The translations under genes were made by a program, and so were the position numbers. Under the pieces are notes generated by a model, which was not told the origin of the DNA, did no database searches, and worked only from the letters and a program-made list of their open reading frames with translations. DNA of 64,000 bases from Sphingopyxis sp. DBS4 (GTDB lineage: Bacteria; Pseudomonadota; Alphaproteobacteria; Sphingomonadales; Sphingomonadaceae), in the NCBI RefSeq assembly GCF_024628865.1, contig NZ_CP102384.1, forward strand, positions 1,623,001-1,687,000. Direction: 5' to 3'. Positions 16,790 to 26,155 of this stretch are shown in pieces. Position 1 is the stretch's first letter; each line of letters opens with the position of its first letter.

Positions 16790-19087
16790 TCAGGCTGCGC
16801 GCACGAAGCCGTCGAGAACCTTCTTGCTGCCTGCCTGATCGAATTCGACGTCGAGCTTGTTGCCGTCGATGTCGATGATCTCGCCATAGCCGAACTTCTC
16901 GTGGAACACGCGCATCCCGATCGCAAGGTCGGAGCGCGGCTTGGCGCCGACCGAGGCGGCGGGGCCGCGCTCGCTGGGCGCGGGGGCGCGCGTGATCGTC
17001 GAGGATTGCGCCGTGGCACGCTGCCATGCCGGTCCGCGCGTCATCGTGCGCGCGGGATTGCGGTCCGCGACATGCGCGAAGGGATCGCCCTGCGCCGACC
17101 AGTTGGCGCGCCACAGGCTCTGCCCACCGCCGAAGCTGTTTTCGCTCGTCACATGCTCGGGGGGAATTTCCCCGATGAAGCGGCTCGGGATGCTGCTCAT
17201 CCACTGGCCGTAGATGCGACGGTTCGCGGCGTGATAGATGCTCGCGCGCCGCCGCGCGCGGGTGATCGCGACATAGGCGAGGCGGCGCTCCTCCTCGAGG
17301 CTCGCGGTGCCGCCTTCGTCCATCGCGCGCTGCGACGGAAAGACGCCGTCCTCCCACCCCGCGAGAAAGACATGGTCGAATTCGAGGCCCTTGGCGGCGT
17401 GAATCGTCATGATCGTCACGGTTTCGGTATCGTTGTTCTGATCGCGATCCATGACGAGGCTGACATGCTCCAGGAACGCCTCCAGCGACTCATATTCCTC
17501 CATCGCGCGCACGAGTTCGGAGAGGTTTTCGAGCCGCCCCGCCGCCTCGGCGCTGCGGTCGGCCTGCAGCATCGCGGTATAGCCCGATTCGTCGAGGATG
17601 AGCTGGGTCAGCTCGGGATGCGACAGCTCGGCCGCCTTGCCCTGCCAACTGCGCATCTGCGCGACGAAGTTCGCAAGCTGGCGGCGCGCCTGCGGTGTCA
17701 GTTCGTCGGTCTCGGTGATCCGCGACGCGGCGTGGAAGAGCGGCGCGCGCTCGTGCCGCGCGAACTGGTGAATGCGCGCGAGCGCCTTATCGCCGAGCCC
17801 GCGCTTGGGGACATTGACGATGCGCTCGAACGCGAGATCGTCGGCGGGCGACTGGACGAGGCGCAGATAGGCGAGCGCGTCGCGGATTTCGGCGCGTTCG
17901 TAGAAGCGAAAGCCGCCGACGATGCGGTACGGCATGCCGATCGCGATGAAGCGATCTTCAAACTCGCGTGTCTGGAACTGCGCGCGGACGAGGATCGCGG
18001 CGCGGTCGAGCGATATCCGCTGGCGCTGCAAATCCTCGAGTTCCTCGCCGATCCGCCGCGCTTCCTCCGGCCCGTCCCACACGCCGACGACGCGCACCTT
18101 GTCGCCCGCGTCGAGTTCGGTCCACAGCGTCTTGCCGAGTCGGTCGCTGTTCTGCGCGATCAGCGCCGAGGCGGCGGCCAGAATCTGCGGGGTCGAGCGG
18201 TAATTCTGTTCGAGGCGGATCACCGTCGCGCCGGGAAAATCCTTTTCGAAGCGCAGGATATTCGCGACCTCGGCGCCGCGCCACGAATAGATCGACTGGT
18301 CGTCGTCGCCGACGCAGCAGATATTCTTCCGGCTTTGCGCAAGCAAGCGGAGCCACAGATATTGGCTGGCGTTGGTGTCCTGATACTCGTCGACAAGGAT
18401 ATATTTGAAGCGGGTCTGATACTGCTCCAGCACGTCGCGGTGCGTCTTGAGAATGACCAGCATGTGGAGCAGCAGGTCGCCGAAATCGCAGGCATTGAGC
18501 GTCTTCAGTCGCGCCTGATAGAGCGCATAGAAATGCTGCCCCTTGCCGTCGGCATAGGCTTCGCGGTCCGACGCATCGAGGTCGCCCGGGACCAGCCCGC
18601 GGTTCTTCCACTTGTCGATCAGCCCCGCGAGCTGGCGCGCGGGCCAGCGCTTTTCGTCGAGCCCTTCGGCCTGGATGAGCTGTTTCAGGACGCGAAGCTG
18701 GTCGTCGGTGTCGAGGATGGTGAAATTGCTTTGCAGCCCGACCAGTTCGGCGTGGCGGCGAAGCATCTTCGCGCAGATGCTGTGAAAGGTGCCGAGCCAC
18801 GGCATCCCCTCGACCGCGTCGCCGATCATCCGCCCGATGCGCTCGCGCATCTCGCGCGCCGCCTTGTTGGTGAAGGTGACGGCGAGGATTTCGGACGGCC
18901 AGGCCCGGCGCGTCGCGATGATATGCGCAAGCCGCGCGGTCAGCGCCGCGGTCTTGCCGGTGCCCGCGCCCGCGAGCATCAGCACCGGCCCTTCGGTCGT
19001 CAGCACCGCCTGCCGCTGCGGGTCGTTGAGGCCTTGCAGATAGGGCGGGTCCGAGGGATCGGACGGCGAGGCGGGGAGGCTGTTCAC
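16790..19087 (-). CDS. uvrD: UvrD/PcrA-type DNA helicase
   Basis: 765-residue superfamily 1 3'-5' helicase for nucleotide excision and mismatch repair and for replication restart. Walker A is AGAGTGKT (39-46) and motif II is DEYQDTN. GDDDQSIYSWRGA (motif III), EQNYRSTPQIL (IV), TIHAAKGLEFDHVFLAGWEDG (Va) and AYVAITRARRRASI (VI) follow in order. The C-terminus has the short Tudor-like KFGYGEIIDIDGNKLDVEFD typical of PcrA/UvrD. The start is GTG at 19087, ten bases after the stop of the DUF2520 gene, so the two are probably co-transcribed. Confidence 0.95.
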   Translation of the reverse strand: MNSLPASPSDPSDPPYLQGLNDPQRQAVLTTEGPVLMLAGAGTGKTAALTARLAHIIATRRAWPSEILAVTFTNKAAREMRERIGRMIGDAVEGMPWLGTFHSICAKMLRRHAELVGLQSNFTILDTDDQLRVLKQLIQAEGLDEKRWPARQLAGLIDKWKNRGLVPGDLDASDREAYADGKGQHFYALYQARLKTLNACDFGDLLLHMLVILKTHRDVLEQYQTRFKYILVDEYQDTNASQYLWLRLLAQSRKNICCVGDDDQSIYSWRGAEVANILRFEKDFPGATVIRLEQNYRSTPQILAAASALIAQNSDRLGKTLWTELDAGDKVRVVGVWDGPEEARRIGEELEDLQRQRISLDRAAILVRAQFQTREFEDRFIAIGMPYRIVGGFRFYERAEIRDALAYLRLVQSPADDLAFERIVNVPKRGLGDKALARIHQFARHERAPLFHAASRITETDELTPQARRQLANFVAQMRSWQGKAAELSHPELTQLILDESGYTAMLQADRSAEAAGRLENLSELVRAMEEYESLEAFLEHVSLVMDRDQNNDTETVTIMTIHAAKGLEFDHVFLAGWEDGVFPSQRAMDEGGTASLEEERRLAYVAITRARRRASIYHAANRRIYGQWMSSIPSRFIGEIPPEHVTSENSFGGGQSLWRANWSAQGDPFAHVADRNPARTMTRGPAWQRATAQSSTITRAPAPSERGPAASVGAKPRSDLAIGMRVFHEKFGYGEIIDIDGNKLDVEFDQAGSKKVLDGFVRAA

Positions 19088-19097
19088 GCGCGAACGA

Positions 19098-19958
19098 TTA
19101 GGGAACAGCGGCAGCGCTGTCCAGTGCGCGGCGAAGCGCCGACGGCTCGGCCCGCCCCAATTCGCCCAGCGTCGCGAGTGCCATCGCGCGATAGGCGGGG
19201 AGCAGGGCGGGGCAATCGGCGGCGAGCGCGGTAAGATGCCCCGCGACCGTCTCGTCGTCGCCGCGCAGCAGCGGCCCCGACAGCGCCGCGAAGCCGCGCT
19301 CCAGACTGTTTTCGAGCGCCGCCCGAACGAGGGGCGCGAGCAGCGCCGCGGGATCGTCGACGCCCGCCGCCGCCAGTGCGTGCGACGCGCCCGCCATCAG
19401 CGTCACGAGATGGTTGGAAGCGTGGCAGAGCGCGGCGTGATAGAGCAGGCGGCTCTCCTCGGCGACCTCGACCGCCACACCGCCGAGCAGGCCGACGACT
19501 GCCCGCGCGATCTCGCCGGCCTCCGGCGAGGAGCCGGTGACCGCAAACCGTGCCTGCGCCATGCGCACGACCTCGCTCCGGGCGTCGCCGGTAAAGGTCA
19601 TCGCGGGATGGATCGCCGCGGTCAGCGCACCGGCGCGGTGCAGCGGATCGAGGATCGCGGCGCCGCGGCTCCCGCTGACGTGAAAGACGAAGGCCACCGG
19701 CGCTATTCCGGCGAGTTCGGCCACGACGTGGGATAGAGCGTCATCGGAAACCGCGATCGCGATCAGGTCGCAATTGTTGGCGAAGGGAACGGGGTCGTGC
19801 ACGGCGATGGCCTGCACTCGTCTGGCGGCAACAGAAGCCTTGTCCTGCGACCGCCCCCACAGCAGGACCGGCGCGCCCGAATGCGGCCCAAGCGCGAGCG
19901 CGAACGTCTGCGCGACCCGACCCGAGCCGATAATGCCGATCTGCCGAAACATGGTCAT
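19098..19958 (-). CDS. Rossmann-like / DUF2520 NAD(P)-binding protein
   Basis: 286 residues. The N-terminal nucleotide fold is IGIIGSGRVAQTFALAL, followed by LIAIAVSDDALSHVV. The DUF2520 C-terminal helical domain contains HPAMTFTGD, LLYHAALCHASNHLVTL and LENSLERGFAALSGPLLRGD. It resembles 6-phosphogluconate or ketopantoate reductases in layout, but the substrate is unknown. The start is uncertain (19958 or 19952; no strong ribosome site). It lies just upstream of uvrD on the same strand. Confidence 0.82.
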   Translation of the reverse strand: MTMFRQIGIIGSGRVAQTFALALGPHSGAPVLLWGRSQDKASVAARRVQAIAVHDPVPFANNCDLIAIAVSDDALSHVVAELAGIAPVAFVFHVSGSRGAAILDPLHRAGALTAAIHPAMTFTGDARSEVVRMAQARFAVTGSSPEAGEIARAVVGLLGGVAVEVAEESRLLYHAALCHASNHLVTLMAGASHALAAAGVDDPAALLAPLVRAALENSLERGFAALSGPLLRGDDETVAGHLTALAADCPALLPAYRAMALATLGELGRAEPSALRRALDSAAAVP

Positions 19959-20125
19959 AGGTCGCGTGTAGCCTGCATGATCGTGCTTCGCCAACAAATG
20001 GCGGTCATCGACGGAAAGCCGTGCGCGCGATGCAGGCGGAGGCGGAAACCCGTGTGACGATCAGCCTCGGCACCGGCTACCCAAAGAAGCTAGCACCTAG
20101 GATCGATTCCGAGCATATCTAGGAT

Positions 20126-20446
20126 ATGACATTTGGCTTTTCTACGGCCAGCGATTTCCTGAGCTGGGTGGTGGTCGCCCTTTTAGGGATCAAGGTGGTT
20201 TCGACGGTCGTGCTTCTCCGGCGTGACAAGGATACATGGTTTAAGTCGCGACGGACGGCTGCGCTTTGGTGGTCGACAAAGGTCACTCCGATATTGGCCG
20301 TTCCCTGCATGATCGCCATTGCAGTTCAGCAGAATCGGGTTTCTGACGCATGGGGTTACGGCGCTCTCATGTGTTTTGTTCTGCTGGCCGTGCCCTTTAT
20401 CGTCTGGCGCAGATTTGTTCGCCGCCCAAATGCAGACTCGACGTAA
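20126..20446 (+). CDS. Small membrane protein of unknown function
   Basis: 106 residues with three hydrophobic stretches (about 9-30, 50-66, 78-95). Basic residues follow the first (LLRRDKDTWFKSRR) and last (VWRRFVRRP), in keeping with a real membrane protein. TAGGAT lies right before the ATG. I recognise no family. Base composition is somewhat less GC-rich than its neighbours. A direct repeat CTAGGAT flanks the 20 bases before the start. Confidence 0.55.
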   Translation: MTFGFSTASDFLSWVVVALLGIKVVSTVVLLRRDKDTWFKSRRTAALWWSTKVTPILAVPCMIAIAVQQNRVSDAWGYGALMCFVLLAVPFIVWRRFVRRPNADST

Positions 20447-20468
20447 AATGAACGGAACAGGCGCAAAG

Positions 20469-20516
20469 CCGACGCACGCTCTGGGTTCCCGCTTTCGCGG
20501 GAATGACGAAAGTTGG
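20469..20516. repeat. Solitary REP-type unit
   Basis: The 42-base stretch is the reverse complement of 43039-43081 with one difference in the loop (TTTC against TTTT). It contains the palindrome TTCCCGCTTTCGCGGGAA. It lies between the small membrane protein gene and the MFS gene, without a second arm. Confidence 0.75.
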
Positions 20517-20635
20517 AAAGGGCGGCTCCCCACCTCGAAGCCGTTACCGCCGCATTCAACCTTGCACAAAATACCCCAACCCGTCCAAAGCGGCCCCCAC
20601 GAAACGCTGACGAAACAAGGGGAGGGCCGTTGCCC

Positions 20636-21907
20636 ATGGATCTGGCACCATATCGCAAGCACCGCCGCATCCTGACCGCGAGTCTCGTCGGCACCGCGGT
20701 CGAGTTCTATGATTTCTATGTCTATGCGACCGCCGCCGCGCTGGTGATCGGGCCGCTCTTCTTTCCTGCCGAATCGGCGTCGGCGCAGCTTATGTTCAGT
20801 TTCATGAGCTTCGGGCTGGCCTTTCTCGCGCGGCCCGTCGGCGCGATCGTCTTCGGTCATTATGGCGACCGCATCGGGCGCAAGTCGACCCTCGTCGCCT
20901 CGCTGATGCTGATGGGCGCTTCGACGCTGCTGATCGCCTTTCTGCCGACCTATGCGATGGTGGGCTGGGTCGCGCCGCTGCTGCTCTGCATCCTGCGCTT
21001 CGGGCAGGGGCTGGGGCTCGGCGGCGAATGGGGCGGCGCGGCGCTGCTCGCGGTCGAGAATGCGCCGCCTGGATGGAAGTCGCGCTTCGGCATGTTCCCG
21101 CAATTGGGCGCGCCGGTCGGCTTTATCGCCGCGAACGGGCTGTTCCTGCTGCTCGGGCTGATGCTGAACGACGCCGATTTCGCGAGCTGGGGCTGGCGTA
21201 TCCCCTTTCTCTTTTCGGCGGTGCTCGTCGGCCTCGGCCTCTGGGTGCGGCTCAAGATCGGCGAGACGCCCGATTTCAAGGAAGCGCTGGAGCAGGACGC
21301 GCCCGTCGGCGTCCCGCTCGGCGAATTGCTGCGCCATCATCTGCTCGCAACGCTCGCGGGCACCTTTGCGGTCGTCGCCTGTTTCGCGATCTTCTATCTC
21401 TCGACCAGCTTCGCGCTCGCGCACGGCACGGCGACGCTCGGCTATCCCAAGGAGCAATTCCTGCTCGTCCAGCTCGGCGCGATCCTGTTCATGGCGGGCG
21501 GCATTATCTTCGCCGGCTATGCGAGCGACGCATCGAGCGCACAGCGCGTGCTGACGTGGGGATGCGGCGCGACGATCCTCGTCGGGCTGCTCTTCGGGCC
21601 GTCGCTGGCGTCGGGAAGCTGGCCGATCATCTTTGCCGGGCTCGCGGCGGCGCTGTTCGTGATGGGCCTCGTCTATGGCCCGCTCGGAAGCTGGCTGACA
21701 GCGCTGTTCCCGGTGCGCGTGCGCTATACCGGCGCGTCGGTGACCTTCAACGCCGGCGGCATATTGGGCGGCGCGCTCGCGCCGATCATCGCACAGGCGC
21801 TGAGCGACTGGCGCGGGACCGACGTCGTCGGGCTTTATCTCGCGCTCGCCGGGGTCGTGAGCTGGATCGGACTGCTGATGGTGCGGAAGACGTCACGCCA
21901 GCCGTAG
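20636..21907 (+). CDS. MFS transporter, metabolite:H+ symporter (MHS) family
   Basis: 423-residue inner-membrane carrier with twelve predicted helices. The N-terminus TASLVGTAVEFYDFYVYATA and the loop FGHYGDRIGRKSTLVASL are diagnostic of the MHS (ProP/ShiA/KgtP) branch, which imports organic acids or compatible solutes with protons. The substrate cannot be named. The ATG follows AAGGGGAGGG by eleven bases. Its last 15 bases overlap the end of rsmD on the other strand. Confidence 0.9.
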   Translation: MDLAPYRKHRRILTASLVGTAVEFYDFYVYATAAALVIGPLFFPAESASAQLMFSFMSFGLAFLARPVGAIVFGHYGDRIGRKSTLVASLMLMGASTLLIAFLPTYAMVGWVAPLLLCILRFGQGLGLGGEWGGAALLAVENAPPGWKSRFGMFPQLGAPVGFIAANGLFLLLGLMLNDADFASWGWRIPFLFSAVLVGLGLWVRLKIGETPDFKEALEQDAPVGVPLGELLRHHLLATLAGTFAVVACFAIFYLSTSFALAHGTATLGYPKEQFLLVQLGAILFMAGGIIFAGYASDASSAQRVLTWGCGATILVGLLFGPSLASGSWPIIFAGLAAALFVMGLVYGPLGSWLTALFPVRVRYTGASVTFNAGGILGGALAPIIAQALSDWRGTDVVGLYLALAGVVSWIGLLMVRKTSRQP

Positions 21908-22435
21908 CAGCGTCAGCTTCGCCTTGCCGACCCGGCGCTCGGTATCGATCGCGAACCCCGCAACGTCGACGCTTTCGCGCTCGCCGGTCTCGACCGAAAT
22001 CCAGCTATCGGGTCCGACCCAGCCCAGCCGGTTGAGCTTGTCGAGCGCGACACTTCCGGCTCCGGTCTCGTAAGGCGCGTCGAACAGCAACAGATCGAAG
22101 CTGCGGCGAGCAGGGCCGAGACCAAGGACGGAGCCTGCGCGAACGTCGGCGCGCGCCGACGCGTCAAGTGAAGCGAGATTCTTGCCGAGCGCATCGAGAG
22201 CGTCGCGGTCCTGCTCGCCGAACAGGCAGTGTGCGGCGCCGCGCGACAGCGCCTCGATCCCGAGCGCGCCCGAGCCCGCGAACAGATCGGCGACATACAG
22301 CCCCTCGAAACTGCCGACGCGGCTGGTGAGCATCGAGAAGAGCGTCTCGCGCGTACGATCCGCCGTAGGGCGCGTCGCGTCATTCTTCGGCGCGATCAGC
22401 TTGCGACCGCGCCATTCGCCCGCGATGACCCTCAT
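21893..22435 (-). CDS. rsmD: 16S rRNA (guanine966-N2)-methyltransferase RsmD
   Basis: 180 residues, the usual RsmD length. MRVIAGEWRGRKL at the N-terminus, the SAM motif VADLFAGSGALGIEALSRGA, and the N2-methyltransferase catalytic motif DAPY (in LLLFDAPYETG) are all in place. It methylates G966 of 16S rRNA during 30S assembly. The start is fixed by MRVIAGEW and by the ATGA overlap with the pseudouridine synthase upstream. Confidence 0.93.
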   Translation of the reverse strand: MRVIAGEWRGRKLIAPKNDATRPTADRTRETLFSMLTSRVGSFEGLYVADLFAGSGALGIEALSRGAAHCLFGEQDRDALDALGKNLASLDASARADVRAGSVLGLGPARRSFDLLLFDAPYETGAGSVALDKLNRLGWVGPDSWISVETGERESVDVAGFAIDTERRVGKAKLTLLRLA

Positions 22436-23340
22436 TTGTCGAGCCGGCGCCGGAACTGGAACAACTCGTCCCGCGGCACGATCTCGACCTGCCCCATGTC
22501 GAGCCCTTCGAGGGTGAACTGCCCATAGCGCGTGCGGATCAGGCGGCTGACCTGAAGGCCGAGATGTTCGAGAACGCGGCGAACCTCGCGATTCTTCCCT
22601 TCGGTCAGCGTCATCTCGATCCATTGGTTGCGCCCGGTGCGGCGTTCGAGATTGGCGTCGATCTTGCCGTAACGGATGCCGTCGATCTCGATCCCTTCGA
22701 CCAGATCCTCGAGCTGCGTCTGGCTGATGTCGCCGAAAGCGCGCGCGCGATAGGTGCGCTCGACCCCGCTTGCGGGAAGCTCGAGCTGGCGCTTGAACGC
22801 GCCGTCATTGGTGAGGAGTAACAGCCCTTCGGTGTTATAGTCGAGCCGCCCGACCGGCATCAGCCGCGGTAACCCCTTGGGCAGGATGTCATAGATCGTC
22901 TTGCGCCCCTTGGGGTCGCGCGCCGCGGTCAGGCAGCCCGCGGGCTTGTGGAAACGATAGAGGCGCGTCGAGACGGGCTTTGCGACGGGGTTGCCATCGA
23001 CCGTCAGCCCATCAAGTGACGCGAGCAACGGCGCGGGTTGCGCGATCGTTTCACCATTGAGCGCGATACGGCCTTCCTCGATCATCCGCTCGACATCGCG
23101 GCGCGATCCGACGCCCGCACGCGCAAGCAGTTTGGCGATCCGCTGCGGCCCGTCCTCGCGTTCGGGCTCGGCCTTGGGGTTGCGCGGCGGCGCGGCGGCG
23201 CGTGCGGCGCGGCGGCCGCGCGGGGCATCGGCGGGCGCCGAAGGGGGGGCGCTGCGGGGTGGGCGGCGGCTGTTCATGGGAACGGATGCGGCTTTCTTGT
23301 CGTTTTCAGACACAAACTGTGTCTTTGTGATCACGCTCAT
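22432..23340 (-). CDS. rluB: RsuA/RluB-family pseudouridine synthase
   Basis: 302 residues. A basic, Pro/Ala/Arg-rich N-terminal tail (about 1-55) is followed by an S4 RNA-binding domain (RIAKLLARAGVGSRRDVERM). The catalytic domain has its aspartate in the motif VGRLDYNTEGLLLLTNDG. GKNREVRRVLEHLGL is the family's C-terminal signature. RluB (23S rRNA 2605) is the best guess, though RsuA or RluE specificity cannot be excluded. The start is uncertain: 23340 or 23277. It overlaps rsmD by ATGA, so two rRNA modifiers form one operon. Confidence 0.87.
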   Translation of the reverse strand: MSVITKTQFVSENDKKAASVPMNSRRPPRSAPPSAPADAPRGRRAARAAAPPRNPKAEPEREDGPQRIAKLLARAGVGSRRDVERMIEEGRIALNGETIAQPAPLLASLDGLTVDGNPVAKPVSTRLYRFHKPAGCLTAARDPKGRKTIYDILPKGLPRLMPVGRLDYNTEGLLLLTNDGAFKRQLELPASGVERTYRARAFGDISQTQLEDLVEGIEIDGIRYGKIDANLERRTGRNQWIEMTLTEGKNREVRRVLEHLGLQVSRLIRTRYGQFTLEGLDMGQVEIVPRDELFQFRRRLDK

Positions 23341-23431
23341 AGCCCGAAAGTGATCGCTTCGTCGATGGCAAGCCGAAGCGATATTGCAGGGAGGGCGAGA
23401 GCGAGTCATGGCGTCGGTAAAGGGAGTCATC

Positions 23432-23869
23432 ATGCTCTTCGCGTCTCGCCCGTCGTGCATCAAGCGTCTGTTGGTCATCGAGGATGACCCGCTGGTGGCG
23501 TTCGACAACGAGCGGACGCTGAAGCACGGTGGCTACGACGTCGTCGCGACAGTCGATTCGGGTGAAGCCGCGGTCGCGGTGATCGCCTCGGTCCAGATCG
23601 ACGCGATCGTCCTCGACCTTGGCCTCGCGGGCGATATGACGGGCCGCGAAGTCGCCCGCCTCGCGCGCGACCGCGGCATCGCGGTGCTGCTGGTGACGGG
23701 CCAAATTCCCGCCGATGCCCAAGAGATCGCGGTCGCCTGCCTCGGCAAGCCGCACAGCGCCTCGGCGCTGCTGTCGGCGGTGAAGGCGGTCGAGACGATG
23801 ACCTGCAAGAAGAAGGCGCCGCGCAAGGTCAGCGGCCTCGTTACCTTCTGGCGCCCCGAAGCGGCGTGA
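23432..23869 (+). CDS. Single-domain response regulator
   Basis: 145 residues consisting of one receiver domain. The acidic pocket is IEDD near residues 16-19, the phospho-acceptor aspartate is in IVLDLGL, and a T and K sit at the usual places (LLVTGQ and LGKPHSASAL). There is no output domain, so it probably works by protein-protein contact or as a phosphate sink. The start at 23432 has GGGAG five bases upstream; 23408 is the alternative. It is divergent from the pseudouridine synthase gene and not near a histidine kinase gene. Confidence 0.87.
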   Translation: MLFASRPSCIKRLLVIEDDPLVAFDNERTLKHGGYDVVATVDSGEAAVAVIASVQIDAIVLDLGLAGDMTGREVARLARDRGIAVLLVTGQIPADAQEIAVACLGKPHSASALLSAVKAVETMTCKKKAPRKVSGLVTFWRPEAA

Positions 23870-23983
23870 CGGGACGGGGCGAATGCCGCCCCCGACCAAC
23901 CGCCAATTAGTCGCTTCCAATTTACAGCCAACGCTTTAGGCCAATCGAGCACGAAATTCGCGCGAAGGAAAGGGGACGCCGCG

Positions 23984-25405
23984 ATGCAACTGGGGCTCGA
24001 TTCATTGGTGCTGGTTGCCGTGCTTGCGCTGGTCATCGGCCTGGCATTCGTCATCCCCAGCTTTGCCCCCTATCGCAAGCCGATGCCGATCGTTGCCTTC
24101 CTGCTCGGCATTTCGAGCGGGTTCCCGCTGACGCTATTGCTGGGCACGATGACTTTCTGGCTGTCAAAAGTCGGGATCGAGAAATCTACCATCGGCTTCG
24201 CAATTGGCCTCACAACCCCCTATACGCTAAAATTCCTCTGGGCGCCGCTCGTCGATCGTCTGCCGCTGCCTTTCCTGACCCGCACCTTCGGCCAACGCCG
24301 TGGCTGGCTGTTTTTCATCCAGGCGTTGCTCGTCATCGCGATATGGCAACTTGGAACGAGTAACCCGACAAACGATCATCTTGCGCCCTTCGCCCTCTGG
24401 GCCATCGTCGTCGCCTTTCTTTCGGCGACTCAAGACATTGTGATCGATGCCTATCGCATCGAAATATTGAGCGACGCCGAACTGCCGCACGGCACCGCGA
24501 TGAACCAGTTCGGCTATCGCACCGGCAATTTGATCGCGGGTGTCGGAACGATCGCGCTCGCATCGCCCGAGGGGTTCAATCTCGGTTGGGCGGCCGCTTA
24601 TGGTTTCACCGGGCTCGCGATCCTTCCGGCGCTACTCGGCGCGCTTTACGCCGGTCCCGGTCGGTTTGATCCGAACCGCGCCCGCGCGGCAGGGCAAAAT
24701 TTCGGCGACTGGCTGCGGGACACGGTCATCAATCCGTTTCGGGAATTTTTCTCGCGCCACGGCGCGATACTGATTTTGCTGTTCGTGCTCGTTTACAAGG
24801 TGGGCGACGCGATGGGGCAGGGCATGCTCAATCCGATGATTGTCGAACTCGGCTTCACCGACACCGAATTCGTGGCGATCAACAAAGGGGTCGGCTTCGT
24901 GGCGCTGATCGTCGGCTCAGCCCTGGCGGCGCCGTTCATCGCCTGGTTGGGTATGGGACGCGCGCTGCTCGTGTCAGGCTTGATGATGATGTTCAGCAAC
25001 GTCCTTTTCGCGGTGCTGGCTTCGGTCGGCCATTCGCCGCTGATGCTGGCGATTGCCGTCGGCACGGAGAATTTCACGAGCGGGATCGGCCTGACCGTCT
25101 TTGTCACTTATCTTTCGGGCTTGTCCAGCCTCGCCTATACCGCCACCCAATTCGCATTGCTGTCGTCGTTTGCGGCCGTCGGCCGCACATGGCTCGCAGC
25201 TCCTGGCGGCTATATCGCCGAAGGACTGGGATGGGTCGGCTTCTGGCTCTTTACTGTTGCGGCTGCCGTTCCCGGTATGCTGCTGCTCTGGATTCTCTGG
25301 AAAAAGGGCTTTGTTGTCCAGACGGTTCGCCAGCCGAGCACCGAGGACGACGGACACGAAGCTATGGGCATTGGCGATGACAAGCCGAAAACGGCGGCAA
25401 CCTGA
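23984..25405 (+). CDS. ampG: AmpG-like muropeptide permease
   Basis: 473 residues, MFS carrier. FLLGISSGFPLTLLLGTMTFWL, TTPYTLKFLWAPLVDRLPLP and ATQDIVIDAYRIEIL are signature strings of AmpG, which brings anhydromuropeptides from the periplasm into the cytoplasm for wall recycling and beta-lactamase induction. About twelve to fourteen membrane segments. AAAGGGG precedes the ATG. No ampD or ampR is nearby, although a class A beta-lactamase-like protein is encoded at 50799-52118. Confidence 0.9.
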   Translation: MQLGLDSLVLVAVLALVIGLAFVIPSFAPYRKPMPIVAFLLGISSGFPLTLLLGTMTFWLSKVGIEKSTIGFAIGLTTPYTLKFLWAPLVDRLPLPFLTRTFGQRRGWLFFIQALLVIAIWQLGTSNPTNDHLAPFALWAIVVAFLSATQDIVIDAYRIEILSDAELPHGTAMNQFGYRTGNLIAGVGTIALASPEGFNLGWAAAYGFTGLAILPALLGALYAGPGRFDPNRARAAGQNFGDWLRDTVINPFREFFSRHGAILILLFVLVYKVGDAMGQGMLNPMIVELGFTDTEFVAINKGVGFVALIVGSALAAPFIAWLGMGRALLVSGLMMMFSNVLFAVLASVGHSPLMLAIAVGTENFTSGIGLTVFVTYLSGLSSLAYTATQFALLSSFAAVGRTWLAAPGGYIAEGLGWVGFWLFTVAAAVPGMLLLWILWKKGFVVQTVRQPSTEDDGHEAMGIGDDKPKTAAT

Positions 25406-25411
25406 TCGGCG

Positions 25412-26155
25412 ATGCATTTCCTGATCCTCTCGCTGGCGCTGCAGGTGCTGTGCATCGTCCATGTGTTTCGCACCGGGCGGAACACGGCGTGGATCATGGC
25501 CATCGCCTTTCTGCCGATGGTCGGCATTCTGGCCTATTTCATCGTCGAGATTCTTCCCGGTTTGCCCCGCGATCGCCGCGTACGTGAGGCGCGGACGAAG
25601 ATCGCCGATCGCATGGATCCCGAACGTCGGGTGCGCGATGCGCGCGACGCGGTCGAGTTCAGCGACACCGTCGGTCACCGCCTCGAACTGGGCGATGCGC
25701 TGGTGGCGCGCGAGCGCCATGGCGAAGCGCTCGAACAATATCGTATGGCCGAACGCCTGTCGCCGCACGTCGATCGCATGATCGGCATGCGGATCGCCGA
25801 ATCCGCCTATGAAGCCGGGCATTCCGCCGAAGCGCTCGCCGCGCTTGACGCGCTTCCCAAAACCTTGTCGCAGACCGATCTTGACCGCCGGGCGCTGCTT
25901 CGCGCCAAGGTCGCCGAAACCGAAGACCGGGCGCAGGATGCGCTCGCGATATATCGAGAGATCGTCGGCCGCGTGCCGGGCGACGAGGTGCGGTGCCGGA
26001 TGGCGGCGCTCTTGATCGCCGAAGGCGACCGGCGCGAGGCGCGCGTCGTGTTGCAGGAGGTTGAAAAGCGGATGAAACGCACGCCGCCGGTCACGCTCAA
26101 GGCCGAAGCGGCGATGTATGATTGGGTCAAACGAACGCTCGCCGAACTGGGTTAG
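25412..26155 (+). CDS. Membrane protein with PLD-nuclease N-terminal-like and TPR regions
   Basis: 247 residues. Two hydrophobic segments at the N-terminus (2-19 and 28-50; TGRNTAWIMAIAFLPMVGIL) look like the PLDc_N two-helix module. The cytoplasmic part is an array of TPR-like helices (GDALVARERHGEALEQYRMA; SAYEAGHSAEALAAL; DALAIYREIVGRVPGD). It is probably a scaffold at the inner membrane; function unknown. It starts 6 bp after ampG, so it is likely co-transcribed, and its last four bases overlap the end of folC on the other strand. Confidence 0.8.
   Translation: MHFLILSLALQVLCIVHVFRTGRNTAWIMAIAFLPMVGILAYFIVEILPGLPRDRRVREARTKIADRMDPERRVRDARDAVEFSDTVGHRLELGDALVARERHGEALEQYRMAERLSPHVDRMIGMRIAESAYEAGHSAEALAALDALPKTLSQTDLDRRALLRAKVAETEDRAQDALAIYREIVGRVPGDEVRCRMAALLIAEGDRREARVVLQEVEKRMKRTPPVTLKAEAAMYDWVKRTLAELG

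Noticed and set aside
16901..19234. 777-codon open frame on the plus strand
   Set aside because: It is antisense to uvrD, whose helicase motifs are complete; the plus-strand product is Arg/Asp-rich without domains, as expected from a shadow frame in GC-rich DNA.
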